Numbered from the stretch's first letter, positions 42,652 to 52,079 are shown. The stretch is 64,000 nucleotides of DNA from Nocardia sp. NBC_01730 (GCF_035920445.1 NZ_CP109162.1:6510001-6574000); one strand, 5' to 3'. The notes: generated by a model not told the origin, from the sequence alone. Numbers and translations are program-made.

Positions 42652-44124
42652 CTAGTCCGTATTCGGCGGCGTTCGACGGGGCAGCCGGACGGTGAACGTC
42701 GTACCCTCCTCAGGTGTGCTTCGCACGGTGACCGTGCCGCCGTGTGCGGTCACCAGGGCCTGCACGATGGACAGGCCCAGTCCGGTGCCGCCGCTGCTGC
42801 GTGCGCGTGAGGTGTCGGTGCGGTAGAAGCGCTCGAAGATTCGCTCCGCCTCCTCGGCAGGCAGACCGGGCCCGCTGTCCGCCACGTCGAGCACGACGTG
42901 GTCGGCGTCGGGTGTCACCAGTACCTCCACCGCGGTGTCGGGCGCGGTGTGCGTGACCGCATTGTTCAGGAGATTGGTCAGGACCTGGCGCAGCCGTGCC
43001 TCGTCGCCGATCACCTCCAATGTCCCTTCGCCCGGTTGGACTTTCAGCTCGATGGTGCGCATCGGTCCTTCGGTATGCCCGGCCGCGACCACCGCCCGCG
43101 CGTTGTGCACGGCATCACTGGCGACGGCGAGCAGGTCGACCGGTCCCAGTTCCAACGGGCGCTGCGCGTCCAGTCGCGCCAGCATCAGCAGGTCTTCGAC
43201 CAGAACGCCCATCCGCTGGGATTCGCGCTCGATGCGATCCATGAACATCCCCGGATCGGTGGTGGCGCCCTGGCGGTAGAGCTCGGCGAACCCGCGGATC
43301 GTCGTGAGCGGGGTGCGCAACTCGTGACTGGCATCTGCGACGAACTGACGCATACGTTCCTCGGACCGCCGTGCGGCGTCCTCGGACGCCGCGGTCGCGG
43401 TGAACGCACGTTGGATCTGTGCCAGCATGCCGTTCAGTGAACGCGACAGCCGGTCCACCTCGGTGTTCTTGCCGCGCACCGGAACCCGGCGATGCAGGTC
43501 ACCCTGTGCGATCGCAGCGGCGATGTTCTCGACCCGGCGCAGCGGGCGCAGGCTGCGCCGGACCACGAAGTACGCGATCACCGCCAGCGCGGCGAGCACG
43601 ATCAGACCGACGATCAGTTGCAGCATCAGCAGCCGGTGCACCGTGTCGGTGTTCTGGGTGAGCGGCAACGCCACGGTGGTTGTCGCGTGTGGCGTGCGCA
43701 CCGTCAGCACACGCCACTCGATCGGTCCGCCGTTCACGGAGCCTGTGGTGAAGGGGCCGGATCGTGGCGTGTCCGGCAGGGCGGGTTCGGCGTCGACGCC
43801 GAATGCTTTGATCGAGAACGACCGCCCGTCGACGATCTGTACCCGAACGTAGAACTGGCTCGGCGCATGGCGTGGGTCAGGCGGCAGCACCGGCGGCGGT
43901 GGTACCCGCTCCCGGCGGGACCACTCGCCGGCGCCCTCGCGCAGCTGCTGGTCGGTGCGGTTGGTCAGCTGCTGTTCCAGCCCGGAGGTCACCACCATGC
44001 CGGAGATGAGCAAGCCGAGGCCCGCCGTGAGGACAAGCAACACCATCAGCGTCACCCGCAGCGGGATCGCGGATAAGGCGCCTGCGGCTTTCGTGCGGGC
44101 CGTCGCGAGCCGACCCGGGCTCAC
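42652..44124 (-). CDS. phoR: PhoR-like sensor histidine kinase
   Basis: 490 residues. Membrane helices at about 24-46 and 167-189 flank a sensor domain; a HAMP region follows (RRSLRPLRRVENIAAAI). The H-box is FVADASHELRTPL (His267), then N, G1 and G2 boxes (NLLNNAVTH, DSGPGL, GGTGLGLSIV). The start abuts the phoP stop with no gap. The adjacent regulator is very close to mycobacterial PhoP, so this is taken as its kinase, which senses acid or chloride in M. tuberculosis. Confidence 0.85.
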   Translation of the reverse strand: MSPGRLATARTKAAGALSAIPLRVTLMVLLVLTAGLGLLISGMVVTSGLEQQLTNRTDQQLREGAGEWSRRERVPPPPVLPPDPRHAPSQFYVRVQIVDGRSFSIKAFGVDAEPALPDTPRSGPFTTGSVNGGPIEWRVLTVRTPHATTTVALPLTQNTDTVHRLLMLQLIVGLIVLAALAVIAYFVVRRSLRPLRRVENIAAAIAQGDLHRRVPVRGKNTEVDRLSRSLNGMLAQIQRAFTATAASEDAARRSEERMRQFVADASHELRTPLTTIRGFAELYRQGATTDPGMFMDRIERESQRMGVLVEDLLMLARLDAQRPLELGPVDLLAVASDAVHNARAVVAAGHTEGPMRTIELKVQPGEGTLEVIGDEARLRQVLTNLLNNAVTHTAPDTAVEVLVTPDADHVVLDVADSGPGLPAEEAERIFERFYRTDTSRARSSGGTGLGLSIVQALVTAHGGTVTVRSTPEEGTTFTVRLPRRTPPNTD

Positions 44125-44856
44125 CTAACGCCCGACCCGGCGATTGGGTGCGCGCATGACATAACCGACGCCGCGCAGGGTGTGGATCAGGCGCGTGTCG
44201 CCGGTGTCGACCTTCTTGCGCAGGTAGGAGACGTAGGTTTCCACGACGCCGACCTCGCCGCCGAAGTCGTAGCGCCATACATGGTCCAGGATGCGCGGCT
44301 TGCTCAGCACTGTGCCCGCGTTGACCATGAAGTAGCGCAGCAGCGTGAACTCGGTGGGGGACAGGGCCACCGGCTCGCCCGCCTTCCACACTTCGTGGGT
44401 GTCGTCGTCGAGTTCGATGTCCTCGAAGCGGATGCGCGAACTCTCCCGCTGCGGGGCGGCGTGGCCCGCGCGGCGCAGGATGACGCGCAGCCGGGCCACC
44501 ACCTCTTCGAGGCTGAACGGCTTGGTGACGTAGTCGTCCGCCCCGAGGGTAAGGCCGGTGATCTTGTCCTGCACATCGTCGCGTGCGGTGAGGAACAGCA
44601 CGGGCGCGTCGATGCCGTCGGCGCGCAGCCTGCGCAGTAGACCGAAGCCGTCCATGCCCGGCATCATCACGTCCACGATGAGCGCCTGTGGCCGGAAGGT
44701 GCGCGCCCGGTCCAGCGCCTGCGCGCCGTCGGCCGCGGTGTCCACCTCGAAGCCCTGATATCGCAGGCTCACGGCGAGCAGCTCGACAATCATCGGCTCG
44801 TCGTCGACCACCAGAACCCGTGCCTCGGGTGTCCGCTCCGCAGGCGCACCAGTCAT
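44125..44856 (-). CDS. phoP: PhoP-like response regulator
   Basis: 243 residues, close to M. tuberculosis PhoP (247) throughout. Receiver: RVLVVDDEPMIVELL, phosphoacceptor Asp62 in VDVMMPGMDGFG, DDYVTKPFSLEEVV. DNA-binding wing: VALSPTEFTLLRYF and HTLRGVGYVMR. A GTG six codons earlier (44874) is possible. PhoP controls lipid and secretion genes in mycobacteria. Here the pair lies between mce4 and otsA, not at the place it has in M. tuberculosis. Confidence 0.88.
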   Translation of the reverse strand: MTGAPAERTPEARVLVVDDEPMIVELLAVSLRYQGFEVDTAADGAQALDRARTFRPQALIVDVMMPGMDGFGLLRRLRADGIDAPVLFLTARDDVQDKITGLTLGADDYVTKPFSLEEVVARLRVILRRAGHAAPQRESSRIRFEDIELDDDTHEVWKAGEPVALSPTEFTLLRYFMVNAGTVLSKPRILDHVWRYDFGGEVGVVETYVSYLRKKVDTGDTRLIHTLRGVGYVMRAPNRRVGR

Positions 44857-44925
44857 TGCTTCATGGTCCAGCACACTGCTGCGAAGTTCCTGGACGAAAG
44901 CTGGGTGATTCCTGTGAACGCGAGA

Positions 44926-46491
44926 TCAGCGCGACGGTGTGCGCGATTCCGGGTAGATGTCGTCGTCGGTCAGCAGCGCGCTACCCGCGACCTGATCCTG
45001 CGCCAACGCGTCGAGGAACGCCCGCGCCCAGCGGTCCACGTCGTGGGCGAGCACCTGACGGCGCAGCGAGCGCATTCGCCTGCGCTTGGTGTCCCTGTCG
45101 TCCTCCAGCGCGGAGACGATGGCATCCTTCACGCTGTCCAGGTCGTGTGGGTTGCACAGATACGACTGGCGCAATTCGGCTGACGCGCCGGTGAATTCGC
45201 TCAACACCAGGGCGCCGTTGAGCCCGCTGTGACAGGCGACGTACTCCTTGGCGACCAGGTTCATGCCGTCGCGCAGCGGCGTCACCAGCATGACGTCGGC
45301 GGCAAGGAAGAACGCGATGAGCTCGTCGCGCGGGATCGGCCGGTGCAGGTAGTGCACCACCGGGTAGCCGACCCTCGCGAACTCGCCGTTGATCCGGCCG
45401 ACCTGGCGTTCGATGTCGCCGCGCATCTGGATGTAGCTCTCGACGCGCTCGCGGCTCGGGGTGGCCAGCTGGACCATCACGGTCTCCGCCGGGTCGACCC
45501 GGCCGTCGACGAGCAGCTCCTCCAGCGCGTTGAGCCGGATATCGATGCCCTTGGTGTAGTCCAGCCGGTCGACGCCGAGCAGGATGTTCTTCGGATTGCC
45601 CAGCTCGGCCCGGATCTTGGCGGCGCGCTCGCGCACCGACCTGCGCCGAGAGTGCTCGTCGAGTTGGGCCGAGGCGATCGAGATCGGGAACGCACCCACC
45701 CGGACCGTCCGGAACCCCACCTGGACGACACCGAGCTTGGATCGCACGCCGATCGAACCGCGCGAGGTCGGCTGGCCGGCCAGCCTGCGGGCCAGGTAGA
45801 GGAAGTTCTGTGCGCCGCCGGGCAGGTGAAAGCCGATCAGGTCGGCGCCGAGCAGGCCCTCGACGATCTCGGTCCGCCACGGCATCTGCATGAACAGCTC
45901 GACCGGCGGGAACGGGATGTGCAGGAAGAACCCGATGGTCAGATCGGGGCGCAGCATGCGAAGCATCTTGGGCACGAGTTGCAGTTGGTAATCCTGCACC
46001 CACACCGTCGCGCCCTCGGCGGCGACCTTCGCGGTGGCCTCGGCGAAGCGCCGGTTCACCGTGACGTAGGCGGCCCACCAGTTGCGGTCGTAGACCGGAC
46101 GCACGATGACGTCGTGGTAGAGCGGCCACAGCGTGCCGTTGGAGAAGCCTTCGTAGTAGTCCCCCACCTCCAGCGCCGACAGCGGGACCGGATGCAGTTC
46201 GAGGCCGTCCTCGATGATCGGTTCGACTTCGACGTCGGGGACGCCGGCCCAGCCGACCCAGGCCCCCTTGTTGTTGCGCAACACCGGTTCCAACGCGGTC
46301 ACCAGACCCCCTGGGCTGCGCTTCCATCGGCTGGTCCCGTCGGGCAGTCGTTCGAGGTCGACGGGGAGCCGATTGGCGACGACGACGAACCCGGAGCCCG
46401 ATTCGGACGGGTCGGCGCTCGCTGCCGCGGTCTCAGCAGGTGAAGTATCTCTGGCGTGCTCGGAGTCGTCGGAGGGGTTCATCTGGTCCAC
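44926..46491 (-). CDS. otsA: OtsA: trehalose-6-phosphate synthase
   Basis: A 521-residue GT20 enzyme matching Rv3490. It makes trehalose 6-phosphate from a nucleotide-glucose and glucose 6-phosphate. [13 protein letters not shown] is the N-terminal loop, [16 protein letters not shown] the active-site segment, [14 protein letters not shown] carries the phosphate-binding Arg/Lys, and [16 protein letters not shown] the nucleotide site. GTG at 46491 has AGGA upstream; ATG at 46482 is possible. Same neighbour as in M. tuberculosis (next to mce4). Confidence 0.92.
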   Translation of the reverse strand: MDQMNPSDDSEHARDTSPAETAAASADPSESGSGFVVVANRLPVDLERLPDGTSRWKRSPGGLVTALEPVLRNNKGAWVGWAGVPDVEVEPIIEDGLELHPVPLSALEVGDYYEGFSNGTLWPLYHDVIVRPVYDRNWWAAYVTVNRRFAEATAKVAAEGATVWVQDYQLQLVPKMLRMLRPDLTIGFFLHIPFPPVELFMQMPWRTEIVEGLLGADLIGFHLPGGAQNFLYLARRLAGQPTSRGSIGVRSKLGVVQVGFRTVRVGAFPISIASAQLDEHSRRRSVRERAAKIRAELGNPKNILLGVDRLDYTKGIDIRLNALEELLVDGRVDPAETVMVQLATPSRERVESYIQMRGDIERQVGRINGEFARVGYPVVHYLHRPIPRDELIAFFLAADVMLVTPLRDGMNLVAKEYVACHSGLNGALVLSEFTGASAELRQSYLCNPHDLDSVKDAIVSALEDDRDTKRRRMRSLRRQVLAHDVDRWARAFLDALAQDQVAGSALLTDDDIYPESRTPSR

Positions 46492-46564
46492 TCACGCATC
46501 CTTCGCGTTGCTGTATCCCGCTGGAGTTGTGCAGTCGACGTCGCCGTTGGCGTCGAATAAGAGG

Positions 46565-46735
46565 TTATTCGCTCCGGACGCTCGGTCCAATACCCAACAT
46601 AGACAACAGCATTCGGCACTCGTCGGCATCCTCGGCGTAGGCAGCGACCACCCGCTGCGCCTGCCGCGCTGTCTCGTCGGCGAGCGGTTCCAGATCGTCG
46701 TCCGCGATGTCGTTCGCGCTGCCTTTCGCGGCCAT
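46565..46735 (-). CDS. Small conserved protein upstream of otsA (Rv3489-like position)
   Basis: 56 residues, beginning MAAKGSANDIADDDLEPLAD and ending GIGPSVRSE; the middle reads ETARQAQRVVAAYAED. GGGAGGA lies before the ATG at 46735. Acidic and helical, with no membrane segment. A small gene of similar size sits directly upstream of otsA in M. tuberculosis (Rv3489), so this is judged a real gene that is easily missed because of its length. Function unknown. Confidence 0.75.
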   Translation of the reverse strand: MAAKGSANDIADDDLEPLADETARQAQRVVAAYAEDADECRMLLSMLGIGPSVRSE

Positions 46736-46923
46736 CTTCAAGTCCTCCCGGCTCAGTACGCTCGTACGTGCGAATAGTCAATGGTATGCGACGCTCGGAC
46801 CTCCGTCCGCCTCGGACTTCCGCGACGCACCCGCGTCATGTCGACCGCACCCCGGCTGGTGCGCCGACCTGGCCCGTCCCTATACCGTGGGAACCGCAGC
46901 ACCAACTCCACGAAAGGGTCGAC

Positions 46924-47757
46924 ATGCCGCTGGCCACGGTGAACGGAATTTCCCTCAATTACCAGGTCAAGGGTGATCGCGCCAGGGGCGCCGACGTCAA
47001 GGGCTCCGCGCCGCTCGTGGTCATGATCATGGGCACCGGAAGCCCGGGGCGGGTGTGGGAACTGCACCAGGTTCCGGCGCTGGTCGCGGCGGGCTACCGG
47101 GTGTGCACGTTCGACAACCGCGGGATCGCGCCGTCTTTCGAGGCCGCCTCCGGCATGACCATCGACGAACTGGTCGCCGACACCGCCGCCCTCATCGAAT
47201 TCCTCGCCGAGGGGCCCGCACTGGTGGTCGGCACCTCGATGGGCGCGCGGGTAGCCCAGGAGCTGGCCTTGGCTCGTCCGGATCTGGTGCGCAAGGCGGT
47301 ATTCATGGCGGGTCACGGGCGACTCGACCAGTTTCAGAAGACGCTGTCGCTCGGCGAACACGAGCTGGACGCCAGCGGGGTGCAGCTGCCGCCGAAGTAC
47401 GAGGCAGCGGTCAACGCTGTGATGAACCTGTCGCCCGCGACCATGGCAGAGGCGAACGCCGCTCGCGACTGGCTCGACCTGTTCGAGTTCACCGGCGGAC
47501 CGGTGCCGCCGGGCATCCGCGCCCAGCGCCGCATGGACCACGATTTCGACCGGGTGCAGGCATACCGGGCGATCCGGGTGCCCTGCCTGTCGGTCGGGTT
47601 TGCTGACGACCGGATGATCCCGCCGTACCTGTCCAGGGAGATCGCCGACGTCATCCCGGGCGCGCGGTACCAGGAAGTGCCGGATGCTGGACATTTCGGA
47701 TATCTGGAACGGCCGGAAGCGGTCAACAAGATCCTGCTCGACTTCTTTGCGAGCTGA
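46924..47757 (+). CDS. Alpha/beta-hydrolase
   Basis: 277 residues with alpha/beta-hydrolase landmarks: PLVVMIMGTGSPGRVW (oxyanion loop), CTFDNRGIAPS, nucleophile elbow VVGTSMGARVA, and the catalytic-histidine strand DAGHFGYLERP. Could be an esterase, haloperoxidase-like or biosynthetic hydrolase; the substrate is not shown. ATG at 46924; the gene is followed 166 bp later by an MbtH gene. Confidence 0.8.
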   Translation: MPLATVNGISLNYQVKGDRARGADVKGSAPLVVMIMGTGSPGRVWELHQVPALVAAGYRVCTFDNRGIAPSFEAASGMTIDELVADTAALIEFLAEGPALVVGTSMGARVAQELALARPDLVRKAVFMAGHGRLDQFQKTLSLGEHELDASGVQLPPKYEAAVNAVMNLSPATMAEANAARDWLDLFEFTGGPVPPGIRAQRRMDHDFDRVQAYRAIRVPCLSVGFADDRMIPPYLSREIADVIPGARYQEVPDAGHFGYLERPEAVNKILLDFFAS

Positions 47758-47920
47758 TTGCGAGTTTGGCAAGGGTGCACAGGAGGTAATCGCTCTGGCG
47801 TAACGTCTGCCTTGCTAGGGTCGAAACAACGCACGGGGTATCTCGGCGCTTGCGGTTCGTGTAACCCCGGCGCCGTGTGACCCCGGAGCGATCCCGTACA
47901 TAGCGCCAGTATCCAGTGAG

Positions 47921-48169
47921 GTGAAATTGAGCACCAACCCCTTCGATGACGAAGACGGCCGCTTCTTCGTCCTGGTCAACGACGAGGAACAGCATTCCCT
48001 GTGGCCGGCGTTCGCCGAGGTTCCGGCAGGATGGCGAGTCGTGTTCGGTGAGGACAGCCGCGCCGCCTGCGTCGAGTATGTCGAGAAGAACTGGACCGAC
48101 ATGCGTCCGAAGAGCCTGCGCGACGCAATGGCCGCGGACGACGCGGCCCGCCAGGGCGCCAAGTCCTGA
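47921..48169 (+). CDS. MbtH-like protein
   Basis: 82 residues. [19 protein letters not shown] and [18 protein letters not shown] are the MbtH signature with the conserved tryptophans. MbtH proteins chaperone adenylation domains of peptide synthetases. No NRPS gene is in the window, so it must act at a distance or be an orphan. GTG at 47921. Confidence 0.9.
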   Translation: MKLSTNPFDDEDGRFFVLVNDEEQHSLWPAFAEVPAGWRVVFGEDSRAACVEYVEKNWTDMRPKSLRDAMAADDAARQGAKS

Positions 48170-48210
48170 TACGCGGTAATCGATACTGCGTCGGGGCGAG
48201 CTGAACGACC

Positions 48211-48252
48211 GCCGACTACGTGACGCCGGAAACCCGGTGTCACGTAGTCGGC
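48211..48252 (+). terminator. Terminator after mbtH
   Basis: GCCGACTACGTGACGCCGG, four-base loop, then its complement with one G-T wobble (19-bp stem), 41 bp past the mbtH stop. Confidence 0.8.
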
Positions 48253-48283
48253 GCGCCCAGCTATGATGACAACCGCTTTCCCC

Positions 48284-48355
48284 GCCTCCTTAGCTCAGTG
48301 GTAGAGCACTCGCCTTGTAAGCGAGCGGTCGTCAGTTCAATCCTGACAGGGGGCT
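48284..48355 (+). tRNA. tRNA-Thr (anticodon TGT)
   Basis: Full cloverleaf: acceptor GCCTCCT/AGGGGGC, D-arm GCTCAGTGGTAGAGC, anticodon stem CTCGC/GCGAG with loop CTTGTAA (anticodon TGT, Thr), T-arm GTCAGTTCAATCCTGAC. No encoded CCA. Its 3' half is duplicated directly downstream. Confidence 0.9.
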
Positions 48356-48490
48356 CTTCCCAGTCGCTGCGCGGCTGAGCTCAGTGGTAGAGGCCGTGCC
48401 GTTGTTGTAAGCGAGCGGTCGTCAGTTCAATCCTGACAGGGGGCTCTTCCCAGTCGCTGCGCGGCTGAGCTCAGTGGTAGAGGCCGTGCC
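48315..48490 (+). repeat. Tandem 86-bp duplication spanning the tRNA-Thr 3' half
   Basis: 48315-48400 and 48405-48490 are identical (period 90). Each contains the anticodon-loop-to-end part of tRNA-Thr, a 26-bp spacer and a tRNA-5'-half-like sequence (GAGCTCAGTGGTAGAGG). Possible footprint of site-specific integration or replication slippage at the tRNA. Confidence 0.85.
48371..48445 (+). pseudogene. tRNA-Thr-like pseudogene
   Basis: D-arm and T-arm copies are intact, but the 5' acceptor strand and the 5' strand of the anticodon stem (GTGCCGTTG) do not pair with the retained 3' sequence. It cannot fold as a functional tRNA. A third, 5'-half-only copy ends at 48490. Confidence 0.7.
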
Positions 48491-48674
48491 TCGTCGGTAC
48501 CGCGCATAGTTTCCCGAGTCGACCCACCGCCGACCGGTCAAAGCGCCAGGTCGCCATCCGAGCTATCGAACATAGGGAGTAACTATGTGTAACTCGCTAG
48601 CGCGGATCCGGCGGATCTACTCCTCGACCCCCTGCCCGGACACCGGCCTGGCCCGCTTTCCTATGCGCCGATGC

Positions 48675-49679
48675 TCACCGAAACAGCGGCGCGATCGTGT
48701 CGACTCGGTTGGTCCAGACGAGACCGGTGAATCCGGCGGGAATCCGGTCGAGGGCTTCGGGAGTATCGAAGCCCTCGGAGAAGCCGCCGGAACCGGCGAC
48801 CAGCACGATCCGGGCATCCGCGTCGGCCATGCGCTCGGCGAACCGTTCCGGCCAGCCCCACAGCCAGCGCGCATAGCCTTCGGGAATGTGCAGCTGGGTG
48901 TGGCGGCAGGCGTCGGGGGCCGCGCCGGTCCAGCCCAGCGCCTCGTACCGGCCCAGGCAGTCGATCATGATCTGCTTGGACATGACGCGCACGTCCGGCA
49001 GGCGCTCGTGGACGACCGCGATCGGCTCGTCGCCGCCGTAGACGGTGAGCCGGCCCGGCTTCTCGGCGGCCAGCCGGTCGGCCAGGGCCGCGCCCTCGGC
49101 GGGGTCGTTGCTCTTGATGTCGATCAGCAGCGACTGGGTGGGGAAGGCGGCGAGGACCTCGTCGAGCGTGGGCATGAGACCGACGCCCTTCCCACGGAAC
49201 GGGTAGGTCTTGCCGCCGTCGGCGGTATAGCCGTACCCGATATCGAGTTTCCGCAGCTCGTCCATAGTGTGGTCACGGGTGGTGCCGGTGCCGCCGGTGC
49301 GGCAGTCGAGCGTCCAGTCGTGGAAGACCGCGAACTTGCCGTCGGCGGTCCAGTGGACGTCGAATTCGACCTGATTCGCGCCCGCGTCGAAGGCGGCCCG
49401 GATCCCGGCGATGGTGTTCTCCAGATAGTCGTGCACCGGGGGGTTGATACGCGAGGCGGTACATGTGTCGGCATCGACGCCGTCCATGGCGAAGGTCTGC
49501 GCCATTCCACGATGCGCGAGCACCAGCGGCCCACCACCGGGCTCGGCCGCGAGCAGCGTTGTGTTGTTGGCGAACAGGAAGCCGGCCAGTAGAGCGATCA
49601 CCGTGACAGGCATCCAGTAGCGCTTCTTCTTCCAGCGCGGACGGCGGCCGGGGAGCGGAGCATTTTCTGACGCGGACAT
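48675..49679 (-). CDS. Membrane-anchored glycerophosphodiester phosphodiesterase
   Basis: 334 residues. Basic N-terminus then a membrane helix (YWMPVTVIALLAGFLFA, about 22-38), so the enzyme domain faces outside. LVLAHRGMAQ (about 53-62) is the GDPD HR motif, followed by NQVEFDVHWTADGKFAVFHD with the metal-binding Glu/Asp/His, and LLIDIKSND. It splits glycerophosphodiesters from phospholipids. GAGG lies nine bases before the ATG at 49679. Confidence 0.83.
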   Translation of the reverse strand: MSASENAPLPGRRPRWKKKRYWMPVTVIALLAGFLFANNTTLLAAEPGGGPLVLAHRGMAQTFAMDGVDADTCTASRINPPVHDYLENTIAGIRAAFDAGANQVEFDVHWTADGKFAVFHDWTLDCRTGGTGTTRDHTMDELRKLDIGYGYTADGGKTYPFRGKGVGLMPTLDEVLAAFPTQSLLIDIKSNDPAEGAALADRLAAEKPGRLTVYGGDEPIAVVHERLPDVRVMSKQIMIDCLGRYEALGWTGAAPDACRHTQLHIPEGYARWLWGWPERFAERMADADARIVLVAGSGGFSEGFDTPEALDRIPAGFTGLVWTNRVDTIAPLFR

Positions 49680-49688
49680 GCCGAGCAT

Positions 49689-50290
49689 CCTCACATGCCC
49701 CGGCGCAATCCGCGGAATCAGTTCGGACGGTGACGTTTTGGACGTGCCGCATCGGCAAATACATGCGACCGACCGAAGGCAGTACCGGCCCACCCGGGCG
49801 GTGTGTGCCTCCCCAAACCCTGAGGTAGTTACCTGCGCGGGTTCACCCCACCGGTGCTGCGGATATACCCAGCTGCGGCGAGCACTGCCAGGCTGACCAC
49901 AGAAACCCTGGGCGCCGCTGCCGCCAACCGGCGACCCGAGCCGCCCGCAGCACCCTCGTCATCGGCGCCATCTGACAGCGCGAAAACACCGCCACCGATC
50001 GCTGCGAGTCACACAACATGATGCGCGAGAAACATCCCTGGCGCGGGTGACACCCCCGGCCGGTGTCGCTTTGGAGTACGCCCCAGAACGACACTTGCGA
50101 CCGGGATCAACAATGTCAGAATAGGGTCAATCTCTATGCCCCACTTCTGGACTGGACAACAGCCCCCGGCGGCGCCTCTGCCGCCGGGGGCTGTCGCAGG
50201 TCAGGACGCTACCCGCCTACGGCCAGGCTGCCCACCCCAATGTCACGAATAGGTCACGGCGGCTGTCGTGGACTCGAATACCTGAAGCTG
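49689..50290. other. Gap upstream of the 101-residue hypothetical gene
   Basis: About 600 bp without a convincing gene. On the minus strand near 49843-49990 a frame ends VVSLAVLAAAGYIRS, which looks protein-like but has no start codon after its upstream stop; perhaps a gene remnant. Nothing else stands out. Confidence 0.35.
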
Positions 50291-50596
50291 ATGGACTCGC
50301 ACGGGCCAGATGGCGAAGGGGGTTGGTACAGAGTGCAGAACGGTTATCGTTCGACGCTGGTGGAGCAGGTGCGGAAGTACGCGCCCGCGCTCCCTCCGGG
50401 GAAGGTGGATTCGCTGCGCGAGAAGGTGATGGTGGGTGAGCTCTCGCTCGCCTCCGCCGACCTCGTCAGCGCGTTGGTCAACGACGCGGTGCCCGTCGAC
50501 CCGCAGGACGTGCCTGCGCTGCGGTGGCTGCTCGAAAGCGTCACGCTGCCCCCGGACACCCCGGCCGACCTCGCAGACCGGCTGGTGGTCGAGTGA
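50291..50596 (+). CDS. Hypothetical protein, 101 aa
   Basis: Family not recognised. Acidic, helical, soluble; starts MDSHGPDGEGGWYRVQNGY and contains LREKVMVGELSLASADLVSAL. GTG at 50333 (VQNGYRSTL) is an alternative start. It is followed six bases later by a 48-bp perfect palindrome. Confidence 0.5.
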   Translation: MDSHGPDGEGGWYRVQNGYRSTLVEQVRKYAPALPPGKVDSLREKVMVGELSLASADLVSALVNDAVPVDPQDVPALRWLLESVTLPPDTPADLADRLVVE

Positions 50597-50601
50597 GAGT
50601 C

Positions 50602-50649
50602 GGGGGTCGAGGTAAATCCGCCGGATCCGGCGGATTTACCTCGACCCCC
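50602..50649. repeat. 48-bp perfect palindrome
   Basis: Centre at GGA/TCC; the 24-base arm GGGGGTCGAGGTAAATCCGC plus CGGA is followed at once by its exact complement with no loop. It may be a terminator, but the length and perfection are unusual. A half copy with two inserted bases lies at 48602-48632. Confidence 0.85.
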
Positions 50650-50816
50650 TCCAAAGGCTCGGTAAACGACTGCGCGTGATGCACAGGAGTTTCCCCATGG
50701 TGGGAACGGACGTGGCGTCGCAGAAAGGTGCTCGGATCGATGATGGTCGGTATGGGCGGCATCGACGACCTCGTTCAGGCCGGGTGGATCAGTGCGAATT
50801 CAGTCGCAGATCGTCG

Positions 50817-52016
50817 ATGACGGCGCGGGTGCTGTTGTCGGCGAGCGGGTCGCGTGGCGACATCGAGCCGACCTTGGGGTTCGCGCTGCGGCTGCGGGAG
50901 TTCGGAGCTCAGGTGCGGGTGTGTGCGCCACCGGACTTCGAGCGGCGCTTCGCTGAGTTCGACGTGCCGCTGGTGCCGCTGGGGCCGCCGATGACCGGTT
51001 CGCGAGGCGGAAGGCCGTCGCAGGCGGATCGGTTGCAGTACATAGCCGACTGGCCCACAGTTCAGTTCGACACGATCTCCACAGCGGCTGCGGGATGCGA
51101 TGCGGTAGTAGCAACCGGCGTGGCACAGATCGCTGCTCGGTCCGTCGCTGAGCAGTTGGGCATCCACTATCAGTACGTGAGCTACCAGCCGACCACCCTG
51201 CCCTCGCCGCATCATCCGCCGATGCCGCTGCCGGGCGATCGGCCCGCGCCGGAGGCGATCGGCAACCAGTTGCTGTGGGAGATCGACGCCCACGGTTGGA
51301 ACGCTCAGTTCGGCCAAGCGCTCGACACCGGCCGGGCGGCCCTCGGGCTGCCACCGGTGGGCAATGTGCGCGACCACGTCATCACCGACAGCCCATGGCT
51401 GGCCGTGGACCCGGTTCTGGGTCCATGGTCGCAATCGCCGGGTCTGGACGTCGTGCAGACCGGTGCCTGGATCGTGCCCGACGAACGCCGCTTCCCCGCC
51501 GAGTTGGCGGCGTTCTTGGACGCGGGCACACCACCGGTTTACGTCGGGTTCGGCAGTATGCCGGTGTGCGACGGCATCGCAAGGGCGGCGATCGAAGCGA
51601 TCCGTGCCCACAGCCGCCGTGCGCTCATTTCTCGTGGCTGGGGCGAGCTGGCCTTGATCGACGACCTCGCCGACTGCATGGCCATCGGCGAGGTCAACCA
51701 CCAAGCGCTGTTCACCCGGGTCGCCGCCGTCATCCACCACGGCGGCGCGGGCACGACGACGGCCGCCGCTCGGGCCGGCGTGCCTCAAGTGGTGGTACCC
51801 CAGATGATGGACCAGTCGTACTGGGCGCGCCGGGTGGCCGATCTCGGCATCGGCACAGCGTGTGCGGACGCCGATCCCAACGCAACGTCATTGTCTGCCG
51901 CCCTCGACATGGCATTGGCACCTACCACCCGAGCGCGCGCGGGCGAAGTGGCCGCCATGATCCACGCGGACGGGGCAACGGTGGCTGCGAAATTGCTCAT
52001 CGACGCGATCACTTGA
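50817..52016 (+). CDS. GT1-family glycosyltransferase (MGT type)
   Basis: 399 residues of GT-B fold. The N-terminal acceptor domain starts ARVLLSASGSRGDIEPTLGF; the donor domain holds PVYVGFGSMP and the signature VAAVIHHGGAGTTTAAARAG that binds a nucleotide sugar. Close in layout to antibiotic, sterol or glycolipid glycosyltransferases of actinomycetes. The acceptor is unknown. ATG at 50817; the frame is open upstream but unlike the family. Confidence 0.87.
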   Translation: MTARVLLSASGSRGDIEPTLGFALRLREFGAQVRVCAPPDFERRFAEFDVPLVPLGPPMTGSRGGRPSQADRLQYIADWPTVQFDTISTAAAGCDAVVATGVAQIAARSVAEQLGIHYQYVSYQPTTLPSPHHPPMPLPGDRPAPEAIGNQLLWEIDAHGWNAQFGQALDTGRAALGLPPVGNVRDHVITDSPWLAVDPVLGPWSQSPGLDVVQTGAWIVPDERRFPAELAAFLDAGTPPVYVGFGSMPVCDGIARAAIEAIRAHSRRALISRGWGELALIDDLADCMAIGEVNHQALFTRVAAVIHHGGAGTTTAAARAGVPQVVVPQMMDQSYWARRVADLGIGTACADADPNATSLSAALDMALAPTTRARAGEVAAMIHADGATVAAKLLIDAIT

Positions 52017-52079
52017 ACACTCCAGCCGCACTCGGTTATCCGACCAAGCAATCGGTGGGGGCGGTTTCGTGCCTAGAGC

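Noticed and set aside
48401..48460. Second tRNA-Thr gene
   Set aside because: The T-arm is perfect but the acceptor and anticodon stems do not pair, so it is a duplicated fragment.
48585..49592. 335-codon plus-strand frame
   Set aside because: It lies opposite the GDPD gene, whose HR and metal-binding motifs are intact on the minus strand.
50063..50290. N-terminal extension of the 101-residue hypothetical protein
   Set aside because: Composition before residue MDSHGPD is not protein-like and no ribosome site is seen.
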